Source of the DNA: Primorskyibacter marinus
GTDB taxonomy: Bacteria > Pseudomonadota > Alphaproteobacteria > Rhodobacterales > Rhodobacteraceae
Assembly (NCBI RefSeq): GCF_003313245.1
Contig: NZ_QJSD01000017.1
Coordinates: 1-64,000 of the forward strand
Reading direction: 5' to 3'
DNA length: 64,000 nucleotides
In this document: piece after piece, positions 34,344 to 42,963 of the stretch
How positions within the stretch are numbered: position 1 is the stretch's first letter
Layout: each line of letters begins with the position of its first letter
The notes under the pieces: model-generated
What the model was told of the DNA's origin: nothing
The model's input: the letters and a program-made list of their open reading frames with translations, nothing else
The model's database searches: none
Position numbers and translations under genes: made by a program

Positions 34344-36245
34344 GTGAAAACACTTGATCTGATCACGATTGGCCGGTCATCGGTGGATCTTTACGGTGGC
34401 CAGGTGGGTGGCCGGTTGGAGGATATGCGCTCCTTTGACAAATATATCGGCGGCAGCCCTACGAACATTGCTTGCGGCACGGCGCGGCTGGGGTTGAAAT
34501 CCGCCGTCATCACCGGCGTGGGCGACGAGCATATGGGCCGGTTCATCCGCGAGGAACTGGAACGCGAAGGCGTAGATACAACGGGCGTCAAGACCGATCC
34601 GGACCGGCTGACCGCGCTGGTGCTGCTGGGAATCCGCGATTCCGACAGCTTTCCGCTGATCTTCTATCGCGAAAACTGCGCCGATATGGGGCTGACGGTC
34701 GATGATATTGATCCGGATTTCATTACCTCGGCGCGGGCTGTCGTGGCCACCGGCACCCATCTGAGCCACCCGAAGGTAGAGGCCGCGACGCTGAAGGCGT
34801 TGGAAATCGCCCGTGCGAACGGCATGCAGACCGCGCTGGATATCGACTACCGGCCCAATCTGTGGGGCGTGGCCGGGCATGGTGATGGCGAAAGCCGCTT
34901 TGTCGCCAGTGAAATGGTCACGGCCAAGTTACAATCGACACTGCATCTGTTCGATCTGATCGTGGGCACGGAAGAAGAGTTCCACATCGCAGGCGGCACC
35001 ACGGATACTGTCGCGGCCCTGCGCGCCGTGCGCGAGGTGTCCGCCGCCACGCTGGTCTGCAAACGCGGCGCCGCCGGTGCCGTGGCCTTTACTGGCGCGA
35101 TCCCCGACAGCCTTGACGATGGCGAGGCCGGGCCCGGCTTCCCGATCGAGGTGTTCAACGTGCTGGGCGCGGGCGACGGGTTCATGTCGGGCCTTCTCAA
35201 AGGTTGGCTTGATGGCGAGGATTGGCCCACCGCGCTGAAATACGCCAATGTTTGCGGTGCCTTTGCGGTCAGCCGCCATGGGTGCACCCCCGCCTATCCG
35301 TCCTGGGACGAGATGCAGTTTTTCCTGAAACGCGGCATCCTGCGACCCGATCTGCGCAACGATGCGGAACTGGAACAGGTCCACTGGTCCACCAACCGTC
35401 GAGGGGATTGGTCGACGATGCGGGTCTTTGCGTTCGACCACCGAATGCAGCTTGAGGACATCGATGGATACACGAAGGAAAAGGGCGGCGCGTTCAAAAC
35501 CCTGTGTCTTGAGGCAGCACGACAGGTCCAGAACGACAAGCCGGGATACGGCATCTTGTGTGACGACCGGATCGGCCGGGACGCGTTGCACGCGGCCAGC
35601 GGGTCGGGGCTTTGGGTCGGACGACCGACCGAATGGCCCGGATCGCGCCCCCTGACGCTGGAGGCAGAGCTTGGCCCCGATCTGGGCGGGCTGGGCGAAT
35701 GGCCCCGCGATCAGGTGGTCAAGGTGCTGTGTTTCTGCCACCCCGATGATGATGCGACCATCTGGGCCGACCAAGAGGCGACGATCCTGCGCCTGTTCCA
35801 TGCCTGCCGCCGCAATCATCTGGAATTTCTGCTCGAAGTGATCCCGTCGAAAGTGGCGCCGATCGACGACGACACGACCGCGACGTTGATCCAGCACTTC
35901 TACGATCTTGGCGTCTATCCCGACTGGTGGAAGCTGGAGCCTTTGAAGACCGAAGCCGCCTGGACCAGAACGGTCGAGACCATCACCCACAATGACCCCC
36001 ACACCCGCGGCATCGTGGTGCTGGGCCTTGATGCGCCAGAGGACGCGTTGGCGGCAAGCTTCAAACTGGCCGCGCAGCACGATCTGGTCAAAGGCTTCGC
36101 GGTGGGACGGACCATATTTGGCACAGTCGCGCGCCGCTGGATGGCGGGCGAAATGGCGGATGCGGATGCGATAGAGGAAATGGCCCAGCGCTACGCCCGG
36201 CTTTGCGACATCTGGGATGCGGCACGCATCGCAGCAAGAGGATAA
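34344..36245 (+). CDS. iolC: bifunctional 5-dehydro-2-deoxygluconokinase/DUF2090 aldolase-like protein
   Basis: Fusion of two steps of inositol breakdown. Residues 1 to about 330 are a PfkB-type kinase (IGRSSVDLYGGQVGGRLEDM at the N-terminus, catalytic VLGAGDGFMSGLLKGWLDG) that phosphorylates 2-deoxy-5-keto-gluconate. Residues about 345-633 are a DUF2090 domain with the TIM-barrel aldolase look (MRVFAFDHRMQLEDI, LCDDRIGRDAL, FAVGRTIFGTVARRWMAG), probably the next, aldol-cleaving step (IolJ role). The length of 633 residues fits known IolC-DUF2090 fusions. The start is GTG 34344 with an AAAGG site. It lies five bases before iolD. Confidence 0.92.
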   Translation: MKTLDLITIGRSSVDLYGGQVGGRLEDMRSFDKYIGGSPTNIACGTARLGLKSAVITGVGDEHMGRFIREELEREGVDTTGVKTDPDRLTALVLLGIRDSDSFPLIFYRENCADMGLTVDDIDPDFITSARAVVATGTHLSHPKVEAATLKALEIARANGMQTALDIDYRPNLWGVAGHGDGESRFVASEMVTAKLQSTLHLFDLIVGTEEEFHIAGGTTDTVAALRAVREVSAATLVCKRGAAGAVAFTGAIPDSLDDGEAGPGFPIEVFNVLGAGDGFMSGLLKGWLDGEDWPTALKYANVCGAFAVSRHGCTPAYPSWDEMQFFLKRGILRPDLRNDAELEQVHWSTNRRGDWSTMRVFAFDHRMQLEDIDGYTKEKGGAFKTLCLEAARQVQNDKPGYGILCDDRIGRDALHAASGSGLWVGRPTEWPGSRPLTLEAELGPDLGGLGEWPRDQVVKVLCFCHPDDDATIWADQEATILRLFHACRRNHLEFLLEVIPSKVAPIDDDTTATLIQHFYDLGVYPDWWKLEPLKTEAAWTRTVETITHNDPHTRGIVVLGLDAPEDALAASFKLAAQHDLVKGFAVGRTIFGTVARRWMAGEMADADAIEEMAQRYARLCDIWDAARIAARG

Positions 36246-36250
36246 GAACG

Positions 36251-38083
36251 ATGAGCAAGACAATCAGACTGACCGCGGCGCAGGCGATGGTGCGCTATCT
36301 GACCGCACAAATGACCGAGACGGGCGAGCCGTTCATCGCCGGTGTCTGGGCGATCTTCGGTCATGGCAATGTGGCGGGGATTGGCGAGGCACTGCACGGC
36401 GCGCGCGACCAGATGCCTACCTGGCGGGGCCATAACGAACAGACCATGGCGCATGCGGCGATTGCCTATGCCAAGCAGTCGGGGCGCAAGCGGGCAATGG
36501 CTGTGACCACCTCGATCGGGCCGGGCGGGACAAACATGGTCACCGCCGCCGCCCTGGCGCATGTGAACCGTCTACCCGTGCTGTTGATCCCCGGCGACGT
36601 GTTCGCGCATCGCGGCCCCGATCCGGTGCTGCAACAGATCGAAAGCTTCGGCGATGGCACCGTCACGGCCACTGACACGTTCAAACCCGTCAGCCGCTAT
36701 TTCGACCGGATCTCGCGGCCCGAACATCTGCTGACCGCCCTGCCCCGCGCCTTTCGCACCATGACCGACCCGGCAGATTGTGGCCCGGTCACGCTGGCCT
36801 TCTGTCAGGACGTGCAGGCAGAGGCTTATGACTATCCCGTCAGCTTCTTCGAGCCGAAAGTCTGGTATCAGCGCCGCATCCGTCCCGATGCAGGCGAGTT
36901 GGCCCGCGCGGTTGACGCCATCAAGGCGGCGAAAAACCCGGTGATCGTTGCAGGCGGCGGCGTGCATTATTCCGGCGCGACCGAGGCGCTGCAAGCCTTT
37001 GCCGAGGCGCATAACATCCCCGTGGCCGAAACGCAGGCCGGGAAATCCGCGCTGGCCTGGGACCACCCGCTGAACCTTGGCCCGATTGGTGTCACCGGTG
37101 GCGATCCGGCCAACAAGATCTGCGAAACGGCCGATCTGGTGCTGGGTGTCGGCACGCGGTTTCAGGACTTCACCACCGGATCATGGGGGCTGTTCGCCAA
37201 CCCTGCCCGTGTGCTGATCAGCCTGAACACCGCCGCCTATGACGCTGAAAAACACGGCGCTATGCCCGTGCAATCGGACGCTCGGGTAGGGCTTTCGGAA
37301 CTGACATCCGCGCTTGGCGCTTACAAGGCCGACGCGCCTGCCCCCAGACTGAAGGCCGATTGGTTTTCGGCGGTGGATGCGCTGACAGATGCGCCCACAG
37401 ACAGCAATGCGCTGCCCACGGATATGCAGGTCATCGGCGCAGTGCAACGCGCCGCCAATGACAATACCGTCGCGATGTGCGCGGCGGGCACGATGCCGGG
37501 CGAATTGCACAAGCTGTGGAAAGCCCCCCGCCCCGGTGCCTATCACATGGAATACGGCTTTAGCTGCATGGGCTATGAGATCGCAGGCGCGATGGGCATC
37601 AAGATGGCACAGCCCGACCGCGACGTGATCTGCTTTACCGGCGACGGCACCTATATGATGGCCAATTCCGAACTTGCGACCGCCGCGATGATGGGGATCG
37701 GCTTTACTGTCGTGGTGACGGACAATCGCGGCTTTGGCTGCATCAACCGGCTGCAAATGGGCACCGGCGGGGCAGAGTTCAACAACCTGCTGGACCACAC
37801 AATCCACGAGACCCCCGCAGCCATCGACTTTGCGGCGCATTCCCGCGCGATGGGCGCGACCTCGGTCAAGGTCGCCTCGATTGCGGAACTGGAGGACGCG
37901 CTGGCCAAGCGCGGCGACATCACCGGGCCTTATGTCATCGTGATCGACACCGATCCCTACCCCTCCACGCCCAATGGCGGCACATGGTGGGAGGTTGCCG
38001 TGCCCGAGGTCAGCACCCGGCCCGAGGTCAATGAAAAACGCGCGGCCTATGAGGCGGCCCTTGAGAAAAGAAAAACCCAATGA
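36251..38083 (+). CDS. iolD: 3D-(3,5/4)-trihydroxycyclohexane-1,2-dione hydrolase
   Basis: Thiamine-diphosphate enzyme that opens the ring of the dehydrated inosose. The three ThDP-enzyme domains are seen: an N-terminal part with the catalytic-Glu region (WRGHNEQTMAHAAIAYAKQ), a central domain and a C-terminal ThDP-binding motif CFTGDGTYMMANSELATAA...NRGFGC. Length is 611 residues, usual for IolD. The start at 36251 follows AAGAGGA and is preferred over an in-frame upstream start at 36203 that lies in iolC. The stop overlaps the iolE start. Confidence 0.95.
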   Translation: MSKTIRLTAAQAMVRYLTAQMTETGEPFIAGVWAIFGHGNVAGIGEALHGARDQMPTWRGHNEQTMAHAAIAYAKQSGRKRAMAVTTSIGPGGTNMVTAAALAHVNRLPVLLIPGDVFAHRGPDPVLQQIESFGDGTVTATDTFKPVSRYFDRISRPEHLLTALPRAFRTMTDPADCGPVTLAFCQDVQAEAYDYPVSFFEPKVWYQRRIRPDAGELARAVDAIKAAKNPVIVAGGGVHYSGATEALQAFAEAHNIPVAETQAGKSALAWDHPLNLGPIGVTGGDPANKICETADLVLGVGTRFQDFTTGSWGLFANPARVLISLNTAAYDAEKHGAMPVQSDARVGLSELTSALGAYKADAPAPRLKADWFSAVDALTDAPTDSNALPTDMQVIGAVQRAANDNTVAMCAAGTMPGELHKLWKAPRPGAYHMEYGFSCMGYEIAGAMGIKMAQPDRDVICFTGDGTYMMANSELATAAMMGIGFTVVVTDNRGFGCINRLQMGTGGAEFNNLLDHTIHETPAAIDFAAHSRAMGATSVKVASIAELEDALAKRGDITGPYVIVIDTDPYPSTPNGGTWWEVAVPEVSTRPEVNEKRAAYEAALEKRKTQ

Positions 38084-38991
38084 GCGTCCGGATCGGCATC
38101 TCGCCAATCGCGTGGCAGAACGATGACCTGCCGGATCTGACGGCACGCTTCACGATGCAGCAGGCCCTGCAAGAGGCACGGCAGATCGGCTATACCGGTG
38201 TCGAACGGGGCCGCCGGATGCCGCCGGATACCGACGGGCTGCGCCAATATCTGAACGCGAATGACATCGCACTATGCGGCGGTTGGTGTTCAGGCAATCT
38301 GATGGGGACCAGCGTGGCCGAGGAAATCGACGCGGTGCGCCAGCAGGTTGCGCAATTCGTGGCACTCGACGCGCCCTGCCTTGTCTATGCGGAATGTTCC
38401 AACACCGTGCAGGGCCAGATAGACACGCCTGTGAACAACCGCCCCAAACTGTCGCGGGACGACATCACGGGCTATGCTGCCAAGCTGTCTGAGCTTGCGA
38501 AATGGATGGCGGATCAGGGCATGGTGCTGGCCTATCATCATCACATGGGCTCGATGATCGAAGATCAGGACGACATCGACTGGCTGATGGAGGGCAGTTC
38601 GGACGCGGTGACGTTGCTGTTCGATACCGGCCATCTGCATTTTGGCGGGGCCGATGTGATGGCGACGCTGGATAAATGGGGGCATCGCGTCCGGCATGTC
38701 CACTTCAAGGATGTGCGCGCGGATGTGACCGCCGGGATCCGCGCCGAGAACCGCAGCTTTCTGGACGGCGTGATTGCGGGTGCTTTCACCGTACCGGGCG
38801 ACCCGCAGGGCTGCATCGACTTCCAGGCCGTCACCGACGCGCTGGCAAAGCTGGATTATGCGGGCTGGATCGTGGTCGAGGCGGAACAGGATCCGGGCAA
38901 GGCCAATCCCTATGCCTATTCAAAACTGGGCTACGATCATATCGTCGAGATTTGCGGTAAATCCGGCCTGACCATCGACACCAGAACCTGA
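38080..38991 (+). CDS. iolE: inosose dehydratase
   Basis: Removes water from 2-keto-myo-inositol to give the diketo ring used by IolD. A TIM barrel of 303 residues with the metal-site motifs of the family: GISPIAWQNDDLP at the N-terminus, VLAYHHHMGSMIED, LLFDTGHLHFGG, VHFKDVRADV and WIVVEAEQDPGK. The start ATG overlaps the iolD stop codon (ATGA). Confidence 0.95.
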   Translation: MSVRIGISPIAWQNDDLPDLTARFTMQQALQEARQIGYTGVERGRRMPPDTDGLRQYLNANDIALCGGWCSGNLMGTSVAEEIDAVRQQVAQFVALDAPCLVYAECSNTVQGQIDTPVNNRPKLSRDDITGYAAKLSELAKWMADQGMVLAYHHHMGSMIEDQDDIDWLMEGSSDAVTLLFDTGHLHFGGADVMATLDKWGHRVRHVHFKDVRADVTAGIRAENRSFLDGVIAGAFTVPGDPQGCIDFQAVTDALAKLDYAGWIVVEAEQDPGKANPYAYSKLGYDHIVEICGKSGLTIDTRT

Positions 38992-39002
38992 AGGAGCCTC
39001 CA

Positions 39003-39809
39003 ATGGCGGACCTGCAACGAAAACCCTTCGGCACGCGCGGCAAGGTGCATGCGATCACCCCTGAAAGCGCGGGCTGGCGCTATGTCGGCTTTTCGCTTTA
39101 CCGGCTGAAACCGGGGGACACCGCCGCAGAGGCGACCGGCGACAATGAGGTGATCCTTGTCATGGTCGAGGGCAAGGCCAGGATCACCGGCGCGGATCAG
39201 GATTGGGGCGAGCTGGGCGACCGGATGAACGTGTTCGAGAAATCCCCGCCGCATTGCCTGTACCTGCCCAACGGCACCGACTGGCAGGCCGAGGCGACAA
39301 CCGATTGCGTGATCGCGGTCTGCGCCGCCCCCGGCAAAGGCGGCCACGCGGCGCGCCGCATCGGCCCGGACGGCATCACCCTGACCGAACGCGGCAAGGG
39401 CACGAATACGCGGCACATCAACAATATCGCCATGGAGAATGAGGATTACTGCGACAGCCTGCTGGTGACAGAGGTATTCACGCCTGCGGGCCATTGGTCC
39501 TCTTACCCCAGCCACCGGCACGATGAAGACGACTTTCCGCGCATCACCTATCTCGAAGAGACCTATTACCACCGCCTGAACCCCGCAGACGGGTTCGGCA
39601 TCCAGCGCGTTTATACCGACGACCTGCACCTGAACGAAACCATGGCCGTGGCCGATGGCGATGTGGTGCTGGTGCCGCGCGGCCACCACCCGTGCGGCGC
39701 GCCCTACGGCTTCGAGATGTATTACCTCAACGTCATGGCCGGCCCCTTGCGCAAATGGCGCTTTGTTCCGGCCCCACCGGTCGCATGGATCATGGAACGC
39801 GACGCGTGA
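39003..39809 (+). CDS. iolB: 5-deoxy-glucuronate isomerase
   Basis: Converts 5-deoxy-glucuronate to 2-deoxy-5-keto-gluconate, the substrate of IolC. A bicupin of 268 residues with the metal-binding pattern of IolB: SYPSHRHDEDDFPRITYLEETYYHRLNP and the later DLHLNETMAVADGDVVLVPRGHHP. It follows iolE by 11 bp with a GGAG ribosome site, and its stop overlaps the next gene by four bases. Confidence 0.95.
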   Translation: MADLQRKPFGTRGKVHAITPESAGWRYVGFSLYRLKPGDTAAEATGDNEVILVMVEGKARITGADQDWGELGDRMNVFEKSPPHCLYLPNGTDWQAEATTDCVIAVCAAPGKGGHAARRIGPDGITLTERGKGTNTRHINNIAMENEDYCDSLLVTEVFTPAGHWSSYPSHRHDEDDFPRITYLEETYYHRLNPADGFGIQRVYTDDLHLNETMAVADGDVVLVPRGHHPCGAPYGFEMYYLNVMAGPLRKWRFVPAPPVAWIMERDA

Positions 39810-40702
39810 CAGCAGATCAACCGATGTGCCAACCGTTCCAGCTTGCGGCCTGCGCCGAGATGCTGTGGCAGGACAGACCGATGGAGTGGCGCGCGGCGCG
39901 CCTGACCGAGATGGGCTTTGGCGTCGGCCTTTGGAACTGGCCCGCCTGGGATCTGGACGCGCTGGAAAGGACCGGTGCAAACTTCACCATTATGAACGGC
40001 TATCTTGAAGGTCGGCTGGCCGATGAGGAAGGCGCAACCATGCTGCTGGCCTCTGCGCGCGAGGCCGCGCAGGTCGGCAAACGTCTGGGCGTGGATCGGC
40101 TGAACCTGCATGGCACGGGATTGGGCGATGGCGGCATCCCGATCCGGCAACAGGAAACTGTCAGTGGCGCGATGTGGCTGAAGGCTAGGGATACGCTGCA
40201 CCGTCTATGCGATCTGGCAGAGAAAGAAGGCGTCGTTTTCACACTGGAAAACCTCAACTCTCTGGATCACCCCGGTTGCCCGTTCGCCAGCACGGCGGAC
40301 GTGCTGGCGCTGGTCTCTGCGGTGGACCGACCGCAATTGCGGATCAATCTTGACCTCTACCACACGCAGATCGGCGAAGGGGATCTGATCCGCTGGTGTG
40401 AAAAATGCCTGCCATGGATCGGCGAGATACAGGTCGCTGACAATCCGGGCCGTTGTGAACCGGGCACCGGAGAGATCAACTTTGCCGTGGTTGCACGGGC
40501 ACTGATCGAGTTGAGGTATCATGGCCCGGTCGGGATGGAAGCCTTTGCCGCAGGTGACCCTGAAACCGCGCTGGAAGCTTTCCGGCTCGCATTTTCAGCA
40601 GGGCCGTCAGATGACCAGGCGGGAAACCGTACGCGCCGTGCCCACTGCTACCCCGAGGCCGCGCGCGACGCGATGAACCGCTTGCCCAACTCCAGCGTGT
40701 AG
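39806..40702 (+). CDS. TIM-barrel sugar isomerase, hydroxypyruvate isomerase-like
   Basis: Xylose-isomerase-like TIM barrel. The motifs match the Hyi/OtnI subgroup: VFTLENLNSLDHPG with the metal Glu, INLDLYHTQIGEGDLIRW with Asp and His, GEIQVADNPGRCEPGTGEINF, and the final GPVGMEAFAAG Glu. From GTG 39806 it has 298 residues and overlaps the iolB stop (GTGA); ATG 39824 is an alternative start. As the last gene of the operon it may isomerise inososes (an IolI-like role) or a three-carbon product, which cannot be told apart from the sequence. Its last 55 bp overlap the convergent GntR gene, and its C-terminal tail after SAGPSDD looks like run-on sequence. Confidence 0.82.
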   Translation: MTADQPMCQPFQLAACAEMLWQDRPMEWRAARLTEMGFGVGLWNWPAWDLDALERTGANFTIMNGYLEGRLADEEGATMLLASAREAAQVGKRLGVDRLNLHGTGLGDGGIPIRQQETVSGAMWLKARDTLHRLCDLAEKEGVVFTLENLNSLDHPGCPFASTADVLALVSAVDRPQLRINLDLYHTQIGEGDLIRWCEKCLPWIGEIQVADNPGRCEPGTGEINFAVVARALIELRYHGPVGMEAFAAGDPETALEAFRLAFSAGPSDDQAGNRTRRAHCYPEAARDAMNRLPNSSV

Positions 40703-41382
40703 CTCTCAAGCTCTGACAGCACGGTATCGGCGCCAATCGCGTCGCGGGCCTCTACCGCATCCGTCAGCCTTGTATGCAGGCGAACGATCTGACCCCGCGA
40801 CCGGGCGCTGAAGGTGATCATGTTCATCAAGGGCTGCATTGCCTCGACCGCACCGGCAAGCTGATAGGACAGGATCGGATTGGCCGCCGCATCCACCAGC
40901 GCGCGGTGCAGGGCGACATCCGACGCACAGAACGCCTCGTCGCTGAGATCGGGTTGGCTTTGGCGGTGAATCTCGGCCCGCATCGCCGCCAGATCATCCC
41001 CTGTCCTGCGAAGCGCAGCCAGTGCCGTGCAGGATTTCTCCATCGCGAAACGTGCCTCACAGGCGATGTCGAAATCGACCTCGTTGATCGACAAGAGCAA
41101 GGTCGAGGCCGTCGCGTGCAGCCTTTGCGCTTCCTCGTAGGACAGGCGTCGGACGAAAGCCCCGCCAAAGGCCCCCCGTTCCGTGCGAATAAGCGATTGC
41201 GCGGCGAGCCGTTTCAGCGCCTCGCGCACTGTCGGGCGCGACACTGCGAATGTCTCGGCCAGATCTGCCTCTGACGGCAGACGGTCGTCGGCCATCAAAT
41301 CACCGGCCAGAATGGAATCGCGAATTGCCTTGGCAATCTGCGCGGGCAGATCTGGTGTTTGATTTCGCTTGTTTCTTTTCAT
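40648..41382 (-). CDS. GntR-family regulator, FCD (FadR) subgroup
   Basis: A 244-residue regulator. The N-terminal winged helix is clear (DRLPSEADLAETFAVSRPTVREALKRLAAQSLI), and the C-terminal helical FCD domain follows with its metal/ligand residues (ALHRALVDAAANPIL, EHRQL-like position ...RLHTRLTDAVEARD). A perfect 12-bp palindrome lies just before its start codon and may be its operator. It is divergent from the DUF2182-DUF1326 genes, which could be its targets, and convergent with the inositol operon. The effector is unknown. Confidence 0.9.
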   Translation of the reverse strand: MKRNKRNQTPDLPAQIAKAIRDSILAGDLMADDRLPSEADLAETFAVSRPTVREALKRLAAQSLIRTERGAFGGAFVRRLSYEEAQRLHATASTLLLSINEVDFDIACEARFAMEKSCTALAALRRTGDDLAAMRAEIHRQSQPDLSDEAFCASDVALHRALVDAAANPILSYQLAGAVEAMQPLMNMITFSARSRGQIVRLHTRLTDAVEARDAIGADTVLSELESYTLELGKRFIASRAASG

Positions 41383-41389
41383 TTGTCTT

Positions 41390-41401
41390 ACATTTAAATG
41401 T
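41390..41401. promoter_or_regulatory. perfect palindrome between GntR and DUF2182 genes, possible operator
   Basis: ACATTTAAATGT, a 12-bp perfect palindrome in A/T-rich DNA, lies eight bases before the GntR start codon and 54 bp before the divergent gene. Its position suits autoregulation. Confidence 0.55.
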
Positions 41402-41455
41402 CAGGCATTTTGATTTCAAGCTTCATCGTCGGATGCAGGACAGGAAGGAGGGGCC

Positions 41456-42208
41456 ATGCTCGCATTGCGTATCAGATCCCTGCGCGGGGCCCATTGGCTT
41501 GCCTTCTTTGCCGGCACATTGCTGTGCTGGGCGGTGCTGTTCCGCATGGCAATCCCGGCAGATTTGCGAAGCCTTGAGGCCACATACGGCGCGTCATTTA
41601 TCGACTTGCTGTGTAGCGGCGGGTTCGGCGCGTCCGGTTTTGCATCTGCGTTCGCGATGTGGGCATTGATGAGCGCCGCGATGATGGCCCCCACCGCCCT
41701 GCCCGCCTTTGCCACCTATGACGATCTCGGTCACGTCACCCCAACAGGCTTTGGCAAGTTGATGGGGGGCTACCTGACAGCATGGTTCGGATTTTCCGCG
41801 ATCGCCGCGCTCGCTCAGGTCAGCCTGTTCGAGCTGGGCCTGATCGGCGGCCTTGGACAAAGCGTGTCCGTCCCGCTGACGATGGCCCTGCTGATCGGCG
41901 CGGGCCTCTATCAATTCAGCGCACTGAAAGACGCCTGCCTGTCGCGCTGCCGTGCACCGCTGACATTCTTCATGCAGTATTGGGACGAAGGCCCCTTCCG
42001 CAACGGATTGCGATTGGGGCTGGATTGCGTCGGGTGCTGCTGGGCGCTGATGCTGCTGGGATTTGTCGGCGGCACCATGAACCTGGCCTTCATGGGCTTG
42101 GCCATGGTTCTGATGACGCTGGAGAAACTGCCCGAACTTGGGCGCTACCTGACCAAACCGCTTGGCGTCGCCCTGATCGTCGCCGGGCTTGCAATACCGT
42201 TATTCTGA
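41456..42208 (+). CDS. DUF2182 integral membrane protein, predicted metal-binding
   Basis: A 250-residue membrane protein with about six hydrophobic segments. Conserved family features are the segment MWALMSAAMMAPTALPAF, the loop KDACLSRCRAPLTFFM and DCVGCCWALMLLGFVGG; the Cys pairs and Met residues are why this family is described as metal-binding. The gene starts after AAGGAGGGG. The DUF1326 gene follows after 17 bp, and this pair recurs in many genomes. Its role is unknown; metal insertion or transport (for example copper) is only a guess from the residues. Confidence 0.85.
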   Translation: MLALRIRSLRGAHWLAFFAGTLLCWAVLFRMAIPADLRSLEATYGASFIDLLCSGGFGASGFASAFAMWALMSAAMMAPTALPAFATYDDLGHVTPTGFGKLMGGYLTAWFGFSAIAALAQVSLFELGLIGGLGQSVSVPLTMALLIGAGLYQFSALKDACLSRCRAPLTFFMQYWDEGPFRNGLRLGLDCVGCCWALMLLGFVGGTMNLAFMGLAMVLMTLEKLPELGRYLTKPLGVALIVAGLAIPLF

Positions 42209-42225
42209 AAGGGAGGAGCCCCGCA

Positions 42226-42855
42226 ATGGCATTGGACGCCACCACCATTCCCGACTGGACGCTCAAGGGAGAGCTGATCCTGAACTGCAACTGCACGGTG
42301 TTCTGCCCCTGCGTCGTCAGCCTTGGCAAACACCCTCCGACCGAAGGTTACTGTCAGGCCTGGGTCGGCATCCGCATCGACGAAGGTGCGTTCGGCGACG
42401 AGGTGCTGTCAGGTCTCAGTGTCGGGCTGATCATGGACATCCCCGGCAATATGGGCCGTGGCAACTGGAAGGCAGCCGCCTATATCGACGAGAGGGCAAG
42501 CGAGGCCGCCTATGATGCGCTGGTCGCAATTTTCAGCGGCGCGGCGCGCGGCACGACGGGCCTGTTCGGCATGTTGGTCTCTGAGTTTCTGGGGGCCGAA
42601 CGCGCGCCTGTATCCTTCGAGACCGAAGGAACCACTCGGCGGCTGATGGTAGGCAAGAAAATCCAGGGCGAGGTCGTTCCCGTCACCGGAAATGGCGGCA
42701 AAGAGATCGTGATCTCCAACACCGATTACTGGATGGGGCCAGACATCACCGTCGCCACAGCCACAAAAGCGCGCGTCCGCGCCCATGGCCGGGTCTGGGA
42801 TTTCGAAGGCCGCTCGGCCGAGATCTGCCAGATTGACTGGCACGGGCCACGCTGA
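42226..42855 (+). CDS. DUF1326 protein, Cys-rich N-terminus
   Basis: A 209-residue soluble protein. It starts with a dense cysteine motif (LILNCNCTVFCPCVVSLG, then GYCQAW) characteristic of DUF1326; the rest is a mixed alpha/beta domain ending in GRSAEICQIDWHGP. The start at 42226 is set by GGGAGGAG; a much longer frame from 41782 overlaps the DUF2182 gene in another phase and is a shadow. Together with DUF2182 it probably handles a metal ion or a thiol ligand. No experiment that I know of fixes the function. Confidence 0.87.
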   Translation: MALDATTIPDWTLKGELILNCNCTVFCPCVVSLGKHPPTEGYCQAWVGIRIDEGAFGDEVLSGLSVGLIMDIPGNMGRGNWKAAAYIDERASEAAYDALVAIFSGAARGTTGLFGMLVSEFLGAERAPVSFETEGTTRRLMVGKKIQGEVVPVTGNGGKEIVISNTDYWMGPDITVATATKARVRAHGRVWDFEGRSAEICQIDWHGPR

Positions 42856-42963
42856 ACCAGCGACAGCAGTCGCACGCGACAAGACCACATATACGGCCGG
42901 GGCGCCCGATGGCCTGCGCCCCGGACCCGTTCACGAGAAGACTGGCTTTCAGGAAAGGACACC

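Noticed and set aside
34929-36263. 444-codon minus-strand frame opposite iolC
   Set aside because: The iolC motifs are clear; the antisense frame has none.
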